DNA from: Blastococcus saxobsidens
GTDB taxonomy: Bacteria; Actinomycetota; Actinomycetes; Mycobacteriales; Geodermatophilaceae
NCBI RefSeq assembly: GCF_002938435.1
Contig: NZ_POQT01000004.1
Location: 62,001 to 126,000 of the forward strand
Length of the DNA: 64,000 bases
Direction of reading: 5' to 3'
In this document: piece after piece, positions 34,079 to 42,735 of the stretch
How positions within the stretch are numbered: the first letter of the stretch is position 1
Layout: each line of letters begins with the position of its first letter
Position numbers and translations under genes: made by a program
The notes under the pieces: generated by a model
Told to the model about the DNA's origin: nothing
Seen by the model: only the letters and a program-made list of their open reading frames with translations
Databases searched by the model: none

Positions 34079-35152
34079 TCAGAGGGGATCCGGAGCGAAG
34101 CCGAGCTGTTCCTCGAAGCGGCGGGAGTACCGCGGCCATGCCTCCGGGTTGACCAAGCGGGGCGGCACCCGGCCGGCGAAGACGGCCATCCACTGACGGG
34201 CGGCCTCGGACGCCATCTCGCGCAATGCCTCGACCGTCACCCCGGCGATGTGCGGGGTGGCGATCACGCTGTCCAGCTGGAGCAGGGGATGATCCGCAGG
34301 TGGCGGCTCGGTGAGGAAGACGTCGACGCCGGCGCCGGCGATCCGCCCATCGCGCAGAGCACCGGCCAGTGCCTCCTCGTCATGGACACCGCCCCGCGCC
34401 GTTGAGACGAAATAGGCGGTGGGCCGCATGAGGGCGAACTGCTCCGCGCCCAACATCCCCATGGTCTCCGAGGTCCGCGGGCAGTGGACGGAGACCACGT
34501 CGGCCTGCTGAAGGAGATTGTCCAGATTGACCTTCTCCGCGTGTCGATCTCGGGCTGTCGCAGCATCGACGTATGGATCGAAGGCGAGCACTCGCATCCC
34601 GAAGAGGCCCGCGCAGAGCTCGGCCACCCGGCTGCCGATGGCGCCGAGGCCCACGATCCCCAGTGTCTTGCCGGCGATGTCATTGGCCCGCAATTCGAAC
34701 CTGTCGATCGGTTCCCCCCGGCGCAGGGCCCGGTCTGTGATCGCGATCCGCTTGGACAGGGCGAGCATGAGGCCGAGCGCATGCTCGGCGACCGCCTCCC
34801 TGTTGGTGCCACCCTGGTGGCAGACGATCACCCCCGCGGAGGTGCAGGCGTCGACGTCGATGTAGTCGTATCCAGCGCCGGTCGAGGCGAGGGCGAGTAG
34901 CCGGGGGCTTCGGGCCAGCAGGTCGGAGTCCCCGAACCAGGGGCCTCGCAGCTCCGTCCGCGGTTGCACGTGGTAGCCGTGTGCGCCCGCCATGGCGGCC
35001 CAGTTGGCCGACAGGGGATCGGCGTACTCCAGCCGGAGAAGTTCCACGTCGTCACGGTGGCCCAAGATCTCCTCGGCCACGGGGTCGACCCAGCGTTCGA
35101 AGTAGACCAGCCGTGGCCGGACCAGCTCCCCGGTCACAGGTCTGCCGGCCAT
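34079..35152 (-). CDS. D-2-hydroxyacid dehydrogenase (NAD-dependent)
   Basis: 357 residues, overlapping the upstream FMN enzyme gene by 19 bases. NAD-binding motif GIVGLGAIGSRVAEL, catalytic Arg in STARGGVHDEEAL, Glu in VDVFLTEPPP and His in ATPHIAGVT. The family interconverts D-2-hydroxy acids and 2-oxo acids, or dehydrogenates phosphoglycerate-type substrates. It is the last gene of a six-gene minus-strand operon with an ABC importer, which points to a transported hydroxy acid as substrate; (R)-mandelate-like acids are one option. An in-frame GTG a few codons downstream is an alternative start. Confidence 0.85.
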   Translation of the reverse strand: MAGRPVTGELVRPRLVYFERWVDPVAEEILGHRDDVELLRLEYADPLSANWAAMAGAHGYHVQPRTELRGPWFGDSDLLARSPRLLALASTGAGYDYIDVDACTSAGVIVCHQGGTNREAVAEHALGLMLALSKRIAITDRALRRGEPIDRFELRANDIAGKTLGIVGLGAIGSRVAELCAGLFGMRVLAFDPYVDAATARDRHAEKVNLDNLLQQADVVSVHCPRTSETMGMLGAEQFALMRPTAYFVSTARGGVHDEEALAGALRDGRIAGAGVDVFLTEPPPADHPLLQLDSVIATPHIAGVTVEALREMASEAARQWMAVFAGRVPPRLVNPEAWPRYSRRFEEQLGFAPDPL

Positions 35153-36252
35153 GCAGAGGCGGCGCTGGGAGAGACTCGGCGGAGCAGGTCGGGGTGCAGC
35201 TCGCTGACCGACCGGACCCCGAGATTGGTCAGGGTCGTGGCCATCTCTGTCTGCAGCAGTTGGAGGGTCCGCAGCAGGCCCGCTTCCCCTCCGGCGGACA
35301 GACCCCAGGCCATGAGCTTGCCGATGGCGACGGCTCGGGCGCCGAGGGCCAGGGCCTTCACCACGTCGCTGCCCCGCATGATCCCGCTGTCGAGCACGAC
35401 CTCCGCGCGGCCATCGACTGCGCTCACCACTTCGGGAAGCACATCGATGCTGGCGAGCGCGTGGTCGAGCTGGCGCCCTCCGTGGTTGGAGACATACACG
35501 ACGTCGACGCCGTGGTCGGCCGCGATCGCCGCGTCGTCACTGGACATGATCCCCTTGACGATCAGGGGCAAGCGGGTCACGCCCCGCAACCACGCCAGGT
35601 CATCCCAGGTCAGGGCGGCGTTGTAGGCGTCTCGGTGCACCATGCCCGGGACATCGGTGGAGGCGCCGAGATTTGGGCGCTCGACGCTCTGCCGCGGGAA
35701 GTAGCGGTTGTGCAAGTCGCGCTCGCGTCGGCCATAGGCGGATACGTCCACCGTGACGCAGATGCCCTGGTATCCGGCAGCCTCGACACGGCTCACGAGA
35801 TCCCGGAGCCATCCGCGGTCCCCGTAGACGTAGAGCTGAAAGAACAGCGGCGCAGTCGAGCCGCTACGCACCACCTCGAGCGCCGGATGTGACAGCGTCC
35901 CGACGAATGCCCCGGTCCCGGCGTCGGCGGCCACCCGGGCGCACGCCAGGGCGCCGTCCGGGTGGAATGTGGCGATTGAGCCGACCGGCGCCAGCAGGAC
36001 GGGCAGTGCAAGAAGACGGCCGAGGAAGGTGGCCGACGTGTCCGGCTGGCCCGCCCCCATGAGGACCCGGGGGCGGAAGGCCAGTTCAGCGAACGCCGTA
36101 CGGTTGCGGCGCAGCGTTGTTTCGCTCTCCGCACCTCCGCAGGAGTAGTCCCACTGGTCGCCCGACAGCGTCTGGCGTGCCCGTTCAACTACCTCGGGAA
36201 TGGTGAGGAGATCCGCCGCCCTTCCGAGCGTCTTCTGCGTCACTCCTGTCAT
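35134..36252 (-). CDS. FMN-dependent alpha-hydroxy-acid dehydrogenase/oxidase
   Basis: 372 residues, start overlapping the stop of the upstream permease gene (ATGA). TIM-barrel FMN family signature: the active-site His in VSNHGGRQLD, catalytic residues in FQLYVYGDRGW and VTVDVSAYGRRERD, and FMN phosphate binding in DSGIMRGSDVVKALALGARA. The family includes lactate oxidase, glycolate oxidase, L-lactate dehydrogenase and (S)-mandelate dehydrogenase; the exact substrate cannot be read. Paired with the D-specific enzyme next to it, the cell could oxidise both enantiomers of an imported 2-hydroxy acid. Confidence 0.88.
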   Translation of the reverse strand: MTGVTQKTLGRAADLLTIPEVVERARQTLSGDQWDYSCGGAESETTLRRNRTAFAELAFRPRVLMGAGQPDTSATFLGRLLALPVLLAPVGSIATFHPDGALACARVAADAGTGAFVGTLSHPALEVVRSGSTAPLFFQLYVYGDRGWLRDLVSRVEAAGYQGICVTVDVSAYGRRERDLHNRYFPRQSVERPNLGASTDVPGMVHRDAYNAALTWDDLAWLRGVTRLPLIVKGIMSSDDAAIAADHGVDVVYVSNHGGRQLDHALASIDVLPEVVSAVDGRAEVVLDSGIMRGSDVVKALALGARAVAIGKLMAWGLSAGGEAGLLRTLQLLQTEMATTLTNLGVRSVSELHPDLLRRVSPSAASAWPADL

Positions 36253-37025
36253 GCGACCGAGGCGGCCGCGCCGACCCGTTGCTGCTGGTAATGCGTGGCC
36301 CGACGGATGAGGCCGCTCAATCCCAGGTTGATCAGGGCGGCACCGACGAAGACGATCAGCAGAAGGGCATACATCTCCGCGATCTGCAACCGCGAGTAGT
36401 ACTCGATCGCCCTGAAGCCAAGGCCGACGTTCGCGACCTTCGTCTCACCCAGCAGGGCGGCCGTGATGGCTACACCGAGCCCCAGCCGAGCACCGGCGAG
36501 CACCGGGCCGAGGATCGCCGGGGTGTACACGAAACGGTAGAGCTGACTGCGGCTGGCCCCCAGGGACTTGGCCGCCTTGACATGCATCGGGTTGACCTCT
36601 TGGACCGCCAGCGCCGTGTTGATCGCGATCGGGAATGCGGCGCTGATCGCGGCGATCCCGACCTTGGATTCCACGCCTGTTCCCAGGAAAAGGATGAGGA
36701 TCGGGAACAGGACGATCTTCGGTACCGCGCCGACGTAGTAGACGAGCGGGTCCAGCAGTCGATAGAGGTACCTACTCGATCCCATGAATGCGCCGAACGG
36801 CATGCCCACCAGAGCCCCGATCGCGACTCCGATGACCACCTCGTAAAGGGAGGCGTAGACGTCCTGGCCGAAGTCCGACTGGGTGACCACGTCCTGGATC
36901 CGGCCGAACACCTCGGTTGCCGGCGGGAGTACCGTGTCCAGGACCAGGCCGCTGCGCGCGAGTCCCTCCCAGAGGCCCAGGAAGACCACCGCAGCGCCGA
37001 TCCGGAGTGTCCACACTCGATTCAT
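36249..37025 (-). CDS. ABC transporter permease (NitT/TauT type)
   Basis: 258 residues with six membrane segments, the first at about 8-28. The cytoplasmic EAA loop reads AAKSLGASRSQLYRFVYTPA and contacts the ATPase. The start overlaps the stop of the second permease gene by four bases. In this family two permeases, an ATPase and a binding protein import aromatic acids, sulfonates, nitrate or similar anions. Its placement upstream of hydroxy-acid oxidoreductase genes in the same operon suggests an organic acid cargo. Confidence 0.88.
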   Translation of the reverse strand: MNRVWTLRIGAAVVFLGLWEGLARSGLVLDTVLPPATEVFGRIQDVVTQSDFGQDVYASLYEVVIGVAIGALVGMPFGAFMGSSRYLYRLLDPLVYYVGAVPKIVLFPILILFLGTGVESKVGIAAISAAFPIAINTALAVQEVNPMHVKAAKSLGASRSQLYRFVYTPAILGPVLAGARLGLGVAITAALLGETKVANVGLGFRAIEYYSRLQIAEMYALLLIVFVGAALINLGLSGLIRRATHYQQQRVGAAASVA

Positions 37026-37843
37026 CGCTGCACCAACTTTTCCAACCGGTTGATCGCCCAAATGAAGGCCGCCGAAATGATGACGATCAGGCCCACCGAC
37101 GCGTAGAGGTCCGTCGCGCGGAAGAGCAGGGATGATTCGGACACGAATCGGCCCAGCCCTCCGATCTGCAAGATGTACTCCATCGCGACGACGACGATGA
37201 GCACGTAGGTGAGGGCGATACGCAGGCCTGTGAAGATCGTCGGCGCCGCGGCCGGGAGCAGGATGTGGCGGAAGTTGCTCCAAGCAGACAGGTTCAGACT
37301 CCGGCCCACATTGAGCATGGTCCTGCTGACGGCGCTCAGGGCTTGCTTCGTGAAGAGGATCGTCGGCAGCACGGCGAAGACGGCTGCGAGGGCCACGATC
37401 GCCGTGGAGTTGCGTCCGAGGATCACCAGGAAGATTGGGTAGAGCAACACGATTGGCGAGGAGAACAGGGCGGCGACCAGTGGCTCAAACGCGTCCCCCA
37501 GCGAGCGGGATCGCCAGAGCAGGAAGCCCACGACCATCCCAACGACGGCCGCCAGAGCGAAGCCGGCAAACGTCTCGCCCAAGGTGACGGCCACCAGCCC
37601 GAGAAACTCGCCGTCGGTAAGGCGGGTGCCCATGCGGGCCACCGCCTCGCTGGGCCGTGGCACGAAGAAGGGGTTGATCAGCTCGGTCCGGACCGCGATC
37701 TCCACCAGCACGAGGAACACGACTATGACCGCGATGCGGACGATCCACATCGGAATCCGTGAGCCCGATCGCGAGCGCCGGCCGGCGGCCGGCGCCGGGG
37801 AGGTTCCCGACGCCGGCCGGGCGGAGGCCTGAGTGCTGTTCAC
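37022..37843 (-). CDS. ABC transporter permease (NitT/TauT type)
   Basis: 273 residues. A basic, Pro/Ala/Ser-rich cytoplasmic tail of about 30 residues precedes six membrane segments. The EAA-like loop is NVGRSLNLSAWSNFRHILLP. It is homologous to the next permease, so the pair probably forms a heterodimeric channel. The gene begins two bases before the end of the preceding binding-protein gene region, in line with one transcript. Confidence 0.88.
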   Translation of the reverse strand: MNSTQASARPASGTSPAPAAGRRSRSGSRIPMWIVRIAVIVVFLVLVEIAVRTELINPFFVPRPSEAVARMGTRLTDGEFLGLVAVTLGETFAGFALAAVVGMVVGFLLWRSRSLGDAFEPLVAALFSSPIVLLYPIFLVILGRNSTAIVALAAVFAVLPTILFTKQALSAVSRTMLNVGRSLNLSAWSNFRHILLPAAAPTIFTGLRIALTYVLIVVVAMEYILQIGGLGRFVSESSLLFRATDLYASVGLIVIISAAFIWAINRLEKLVQR

Positions 37844-37844
37844 G

Positions 37845-38855
37845 TCAGCTCTCCGGCAAGTAGCTCAGGTTGAACAGGTCGTTGACCTCCTCGTCGGTCA
37901 ACGGCTGCTCGGCGAAGCCGAACTCGACGGCGTCGTCGAGGAGGACGTCACGCCCATCCAGGGGAGCGATGCGCAGCTCCTCGCGGTCGTAGTAGTCGAA
38001 GGAGGTGAGCAGCACCTCCTCGGAGAGTTCGAGGTCAGCGGCCTCCTTCCAGATGGTCGCCGCCTCCTCCGGGTTGTCGAAGATCCAGTCCCAGGTGCGG
38101 TCGTGGACCTCGAGGAAGGTGGTCGCCGTCTCGGGGTTCTCCTCCAACCACGTCTCGTTGCCGATGATCACGCGCATGGCGACATCGGCGTAGTCCCCGA
38201 TCTCCGCCCCGTCGGCGACGAGCACGAGCTCGCCGTTGGCCACCCTGTCGAGGAAGAACGGCGGCTGGGTCCAGCCCGCGTCGATCTGGTCCGTCTGGAC
38301 GGCAGTGAGGTTGTCGGGGGGCCCGCCGATGGACTCCGGCTGGGCCGGGGCCAGCCCCTCCGCTTCGAGGAGTTCGCTGAGCGCCAGGATGCCGATGTGG
38401 CTGGAAGACCCGGTCGAGCTGTAACCCATCCGCTTGCCCGCCAGGTCTGCGCGGTTCTCAAGACCGCTGTCGGGCTCGGCGAACCACTGCAGGTCCAGGC
38501 CGGTGGTCGAGGCCGCGATGATGTCGATGGGCGCGCCGGAGGTGTAGGCGCCGATCGCCGCGGCGCCGCTGGTCTCCGTACCGATGTCCGCGCTGCCGGA
38601 GACCACGGCCTGCACCGTCTCCGACCCGCCACCGGTGAAGGTGGCGTCGACCGAGAGTCCCGCCTCCTCGTAGAAGCCCTGGGCCGTGGCGACGTAATAG
38701 GGCAGCCCAGTCGTGAAGATGGTCGGGTTGGAGAAGGCCAGGTTGACCTGGGTCTCCCCCTCCTCCGTCGGCTCATTGCCTCCGGGAGCCGAGCAACCCG
38801 CTACGGCGACCGAGGCCGTCGTCAGCAGGGTCATGGTGGCCAGCGTCTTACGCAT
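37845..38855 (-). CDS. ABC transporter substrate-binding lipoprotein (NitT/TauT, NMT1-like)
   Basis: 336 residues from the ATG at 38855, preferred over an ATG five codons earlier because GAGGAG then lies seven bases upstream. Lipoprotein signal TASVAVAGC, then NLAFSNPTIFTTGLPYYVAT and GFYEEAGLSVD, the usual opening of NMT1/OpuAC-like binding proteins, with GSADIGTETSGAAAI in the first lobe. It captures the cargo outside the membrane. In Rhodococcus a comparable importer (Pat) takes up phthalate; here phthalate or a 2-hydroxy acid are both possible. Confidence 0.85.
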   Translation of the reverse strand: MRKTLATMTLLTTASVAVAGCSAPGGNEPTEEGETQVNLAFSNPTIFTTGLPYYVATAQGFYEEAGLSVDATFTGGGSETVQAVVSGSADIGTETSGAAAIGAYTSGAPIDIIAASTTGLDLQWFAEPDSGLENRADLAGKRMGYSSTGSSSHIGILALSELLEAEGLAPAQPESIGGPPDNLTAVQTDQIDAGWTQPPFFLDRVANGELVLVADGAEIGDYADVAMRVIIGNETWLEENPETATTFLEVHDRTWDWIFDNPEEAATIWKEAADLELSEEVLLTSFDYYDREELRIAPLDGRDVLLDDAVEFGFAEQPLTDEEVNDLFNLSYLPES

Positions 38856-39714
38856 GCGTCGTCTCCTCATCGTTGTTCTGCTCCTGGGCGAACGCGCGCA
38901 GGGATTCCTCGCGGAGAACGGACCAGACCTGGCCCACGAGTCCGGCGAACTCGTCGGTGGCCAGCAGTGTCGAGTCGCGCTGCTTCGGAAGCTTGATGTC
39001 CACGATCGCCTTGATCCGGCCGGGGCGGGCGCTGAGTACCACGACGCGGTCGGAGAGCAGGATGGCTTCCTGGATGTTGTGGGTGATCAGCAGGACCGTC
39101 TGGTCCAGTGCCCGCTGGATGCGCAGGAGTTCCTCGCCGAGGATGATGCGCGTCTGCTCGTCGAGTGCTCCAAAGGGCTCGTCCATCAGGAGGATCGACG
39201 GCTCCATGACGAGCGTCCGCGCGATGGCGACCCGCTGCTTCATGCCCCCCGAGAGATGGCCCGGGTAGCTCTTCGCGAAGTCCTCGAGGCCCACCATGGT
39301 GAGGATCTCCATGGCCTTGCGGCGGCGCTCCTCCTTGCTGACGCCCCGCATCTCTAGACCGAACTCGACATTCTTCAGCACGTTCCGCCAGGGGAACGTC
39401 GACTCCTCCTGGAACACGACACCCACGTCGGGGTGAGGCCCCTTGATCTCGTCGCCGCGCACGGTGATTCGCCCGTCGAAACCGGTGAGAAGGCCACTCA
39501 CGGTCGAGAGCAGGGTCGACTTCCCGCAACCGGACGGCCCGACCACCGACACGAACTCACCCTTGCGGACGTCGAGGTCGATGTGCTGGAGAGCGCTCAT
39601 GCCCTGAGGTGAGGCTTCCGTCGGCGGATACGTGACGCACAGATCCTCGATGGTGAAGAGGTGTTCCCCTTCGGCAGGTCTCCGGTCCGTTCTGGGGTCC
39701 AGGGTCGTGGCCAA
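38848..39714 (-). CDS. ABC transporter ATPase (NitT/TauT type)
   Basis: 288 residues from a TTG at 39714 with GAGAGGA upstream; an earlier in-frame start would add a tail without family similarity. Walker A VGPSGCGKST, Q-loop VVFQEESTFPW, signature LSGGMKQRVAIA, Walker B SILLMDEPFGALDE and the switch His in LITHNIQEA are complete. It is the first gene of the six-gene minus-strand operon and is transcribed divergently from the Rieske dioxygenase genes. Confidence 0.88.
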   Translation of the reverse strand: MATTLDPRTDRRPAEGEHLFTIEDLCVTYPPTEASPQGMSALQHIDLDVRKGEFVSVVGPSGCGKSTLLSTVSGLLTGFDGRITVRGDEIKGPHPDVGVVFQEESTFPWRNVLKNVEFGLEMRGVSKEERRRKAMEILTMVGLEDFAKSYPGHLSGGMKQRVAIARTLVMEPSILLMDEPFGALDEQTRIILGEELLRIQRALDQTVLLITHNIQEAILLSDRVVVLSARPGRIKAIVDIKLPKQRDSTLLATDEFAGLVGQVWSVLREESLRAFAQEQNNDEETTHA

Positions 39715-39824
39715 TGCGCTTCCTCTCGGGTGGTCACGTTCGTACGGTTCGCCGGTCGGTGGGCGGCGCCGGATCACTCGGACGGCTGGGCGTCCACGGG
39801 GAGCCGTTTTCCGCTCTGCAGACA

Positions 39825-39838
39825 TTCTCTCTGGAGAA
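39825..39838. promoter_or_regulatory. Inverted repeat in the 519-base divergent promoter region, ABC side
   Basis: TTCTC-TCTG-GAGAA forms a perfect short palindrome. Its right part (TCTGGAGAAG) is repeated in inverted orientation as CTTCTCCAGA at 40171-40180, before the dioxygenase gene. Both are candidate IclR sites controlling the two divergent operons. No gene is supported in 39715-40233. Confidence 0.45.
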
Positions 39839-40170
39839 GAGTGCACGGGGGTCGAGCGCTGTGTCAAGCGTCACCCTCGGCCACGCGAACCTCGTGCCGG
39901 TGATCGGTCGTGGAAGCCCGGGGCCGGGCGCCTCCGGGGCGCAGAGGCGGCCGGAGGCGACTCCCTGGCAGTTCGTGACGGCGTCGGGCGGCGGCCCCGC
40001 GACGCCCGGCGGCCGGCTCGCGACATCCGTGGTGGGCGGCGGCGCCGATGCCTGCGCGGGGCGAAGCGGCTCGGTCGATCCGCAGGCCGCCGCGGCCCGG
40101 CGGCACCCTGGAGGGGTCGTCGCAGAGGGTTGACCAACGAGAACCCATGCGCTCTACTCAGAAGAGAGGA

Positions 40171-40187
40171 CTTCTCCAGAACAGAGA
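40171..40187. promoter_or_regulatory. Inverted-repeat element before the dioxygenase operon
   Basis: CTTCTCCAGAACAGAGA lies 47 bases before the dioxygenase start. The first ten bases are the reverse complement of the element at 39830, and the last six (CAGAGA) equal the right arm of the element at 30075. This suggests a common regulator. Confidence 0.4.
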
Positions 40188-40233
40188 TTCCCGCTACGTC
40201 CGCGCCTCGCGGATCCGTCTGGATGGAACAGTG

Positions 40234-41709
40234 ATGGCCGACCAGTCCGCAATGTTGGACCAGGTGCGGCGGGGCATGATCCCCGCTCACGTCTACAACG
40301 ACCAGGAGATATTCGAACTCGAGAAGGAGCGTGTCTTCGGGCGCGCATGGGTGTTCGTCGCCCACGAGTCCGAGATCCCAAGGCCCGGCGACTACGTGGT
40401 GCGCCGCGTGCTCGAGGACTCCTTCATCGTCACCCGCGACGAGGCGGGTGTCGTGCGCGCGCACTTCAACATGTGTCTGCACCGGGGCATGCAGGTCTGC
40501 CGCGCGGAGATGGGCAACGCGTCCCACTTCCGTTGCCCCTACCACGGCTGGTCCTACCGCAACGACGGTCGGATCGTCGGCCTTCCGTTCCACAAGGACG
40601 CCTACGGTGGCGAAGCCGGCTTCAAGCGGAAGGGCCAGCGCCTCCTGCCGGCGCCGAACCTGGACAGCTACAACGGTCTGATCTTCATCTCGCTGGACCC
40701 CGACGCCGAGCCCCTGGCCGACTTCCTCGGTGACTTCCGCTTCTACCTGGACTACTACACGAAGCAGAGCCCCAGTGGCATCGAGCTCCGTGGGCCGCAG
40801 CGCTGGCGGATCAAGGCGAACTGGAAGATCGGCGCCGAGAACTTCGCCGGCGACATGTACCACACCCCCCAGACGCATACCTCGGTCGTGGAGATCGGTC
40901 TCTTCCGGGAGCCGAAGGCCGAGAAGCGCAAGGACGGCTGCACGTACTGGGCCGGTGCGGGCGGCGGAACCACGTACAAGCTTCCCGAGGGCGATGTGGA
41001 CGAACGGTTCCGCTACGTCGGCTACCCCCAGGAGATGGTCGACCGCATGAAGCAGGTGTTGTCGGACGAGCAGCTGCGGGTGGTCGGGGACGACGGCTTC
41101 ATGATCAGCGCCGCGTCGGTCTACCCCAACATGTCGTTCGTGCACAACTGGCCGAAGGTCGCCGACGGCGATGACGTGCTGCCGTTCATCTCCATCCGGC
41201 AGTGGCAACCCATTAGCGCCGACGAGACGGAGGTGCTGTCCTGGTTCGCCGTCGACGCCGAAGCGCCGGAGGAGTTCAAGGCGCTGTCCTACAAGGCCTA
41301 CCTGATGTGCTTCGGCTCCACCGGGATGTTCGAGCAGGACGACGTGGAGAACTGGGTGTCCCTCACCAACACCGCCGCCGGCTCCATGGCCCGGCGACTG
41401 CTGCTCAACAGCCGGATGGGTCTGCTGGAGGACGGCTCCGAGGTCGTTCCGGCGCTCACCCCCGAACAGTTCCACGGTCCGGGGGTCGCGCACACTGGCT
41501 ACGGCGAGTACAACCAGCGCGAACTCCTCAACCGCTGGGCCGACCACCTTGAACAGCCGGTCACGGCCCCCTCCGTGATGGAGGTAGGGCGGGCCGACCA
41601 GGTCGTACGGGTCCAGGGGCAGGAGGTTCCGACCCTCCCGGCGGCTGCACCGCCCGATGAACTGGTGGACGCCGCGTCGGCCGGCGAGCAGACGGGGGGT
41701 GGGGAATGA
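40234..41709 (+). CDS. padAa: Rieske ring-hydroxylating dioxygenase large subunit, probably phthalate 3,4-dioxygenase
   Basis: 491 residues from the ATG at 40234; upstream in-frame codons lack protein character. Rieske cluster ligands C81, H83, C101 and H104 (CLHRGMQVC and CPYHGW) and the mononuclear-iron motif DMYHTPQTH (His 210 and 215) are present. The length and the N-terminus MIPAHVYNDQEIFELEKE fit large subunits that partner a beta subunit. Together with beta, ferredoxin, reductase, cis-diol dehydrogenase and a class II aldolase-type decarboxylase, it matches the actinobacterial phthalate (pad/pht) set. Isophthalate or another aromatic acid cannot be excluded. Confidence 0.82.
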   Translation: MADQSAMLDQVRRGMIPAHVYNDQEIFELEKERVFGRAWVFVAHESEIPRPGDYVVRRVLEDSFIVTRDEAGVVRAHFNMCLHRGMQVCRAEMGNASHFRCPYHGWSYRNDGRIVGLPFHKDAYGGEAGFKRKGQRLLPAPNLDSYNGLIFISLDPDAEPLADFLGDFRFYLDYYTKQSPSGIELRGPQRWRIKANWKIGAENFAGDMYHTPQTHTSVVEIGLFREPKAEKRKDGCTYWAGAGGGTTYKLPEGDVDERFRYVGYPQEMVDRMKQVLSDEQLRVVGDDGFMISAASVYPNMSFVHNWPKVADGDDVLPFISIRQWQPISADETEVLSWFAVDAEAPEEFKALSYKAYLMCFGSTGMFEQDDVENWVSLTNTAAGSMARRLLLNSRMGLLEDGSEVVPALTPEQFHGPGVAHTGYGEYNQRELLNRWADHLEQPVTAPSVMEVGRADQVVRVQGQEVPTLPAAAPPDELVDAASAGEQTGGGE

Positions 41710-42335
41710 GCAGCGTCCCGACTCCGGTGACGACTCCGGCCGCGCCGGGCGTCACCCCGGTGGAACTGCACTCTGCCCGCTCGGTGCTCGGCGGTAAGGC
41801 CTCCCGCGTCCAGCGCGTGGGGCGGAGCCTGCCCTTCGGGGACCCACGGCACCTCGAGGCACACCAGTGGCTGGTCGACGAGGCATGGCTCCTCGACGCC
41901 CAGTCCTACGAAGCCTGGCTGGAACTGCTCACCGAGGACATCCACTACCTCATGCCCGTGCGGGTGACCACCGCGCTCGGCGCGGGGTTCGACACCTCGC
42001 CGGGCATGGCCCACTTCGACGAGGACAAGTACTCGCTGTCCCGGCGGGTAGCCCGCTTCCTCACCGAGCACGCGTGGACGGAGGACCCTCCCTCACGCCT
42101 CCGCCACCACCTCACCAATGTGCGGACGTTCGCCACCGAGGACGCCGACCACCTGATCGTGGACTCCGCGACCCTGCTCTTCCGCAACCGCGGTGACGTC
42201 CGCGAGGGGTCGTTCGTCTCGGCAGGTCGGGAGGACCTGCTCCGCCGGACATCGGACGGTTGGAAGCTGGCCCGTCGGACGATCATGGTCGATGACTCGG
42301 TGATGCGCATGCAGAACCTGGCCATCTTCCTGTGA
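41706..42335 (+). CDS. padAb: Ring-hydroxylating dioxygenase small subunit
   Basis: 209 residues, start overlapping the large-subunit stop by four bases. The NTF2-like beta-subunit pattern is clear: AHQWLVDEAWLLDAQSYEAW, then LLTEDIHYLMPVRVT and the end RTIMVDDSVMRMQNLAIFL. The extra N-terminus of about 35 residues is rich in Pro, Thr and Val. It forms an alpha3-beta3 complex with the large subunit and has a structural role. Confidence 0.85.
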   Translation: MSSVPTPVTTPAAPGVTPVELHSARSVLGGKASRVQRVGRSLPFGDPRHLEAHQWLVDEAWLLDAQSYEAWLELLTEDIHYLMPVRVTTALGAGFDTSPGMAHFDEDKYSLSRRVARFLTEHAWTEDPPSRLRHHLTNVRTFATEDADHLIVDSATLLFRNRGDVREGSFVSAGREDLLRRTSDGWKLARRTIMVDDSVMRMQNLAIFL

Positions 42336-42363
42336 CGGGCGGACTCCGGAGGAGACGGGTGCG

Positions 42364-42735
42364 ATGACTCTGCACTGGGAGGGCGAGGAGGACGATGCCG
42401 CGGCGGCCCGCCGCGCCGCGGCCGACCGCGCCGGGTTGCTCGAGGGCGCACGGGGCGATGCGATCACGATCGCCAACGAGTTCGCCGAGGTACGCGTCAT
42501 CCGGGTGGACACGCGCAACGGCTCACGGCTTCTGATTGAGTCGCCGAAGTCCGGGCAGTGGGTCGCACTGGATCCCCTGGAGCTGGAGTCGCTCACCTGG
42601 CAGAGCACCGCCACCTTTTCGGCGATGATCGGGAATCCGTTCGGCCCCCTCATCCCGGAGGCGACCGGGGGCATCGTCACAGGCGATGCTCCGGACGGAC
42701 CGGCGGACGGCCCGGTCCGCGAGGTGGGCCGGTGA
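42364..42735 (+). CDS. Small dioxygenase-operon protein of unknown role
   Basis: 123 residues. The core EFAEVRVIRVDTRNGSRLLI, then LDPLELESLTWQST and GNPFGPLIPE is compact and probably beta-rich, with no cofactor motif. Related small proteins sit in other actinobacterial dioxygenase operons and are sometimes labelled dihydrodiol dehydrogenase, although they lack any Rossmann motif. The N-terminus is Ala-rich and acidic. Its stop overlaps the SDR gene start. A structural or accessory part of the oxygenase is the most likely role. Confidence 0.7.
   Translation: MTLHWEGEEDDAAAARRAAADRAGLLEGARGDAITIANEFAEVRVIRVDTRNGSRLLIESPKSGQWVALDPLELESLTWQSTATFSAMIGNPFGPLIPEATGGIVTGDAPDGPADGPVREVGR

Noticed and set aside
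40048-40233. N-terminal extension of the dioxygenase large subunit
   Set aside because: The extra 62 codons are Arg/Pro-rich, overlap the promoter elements and are not seen in the family.
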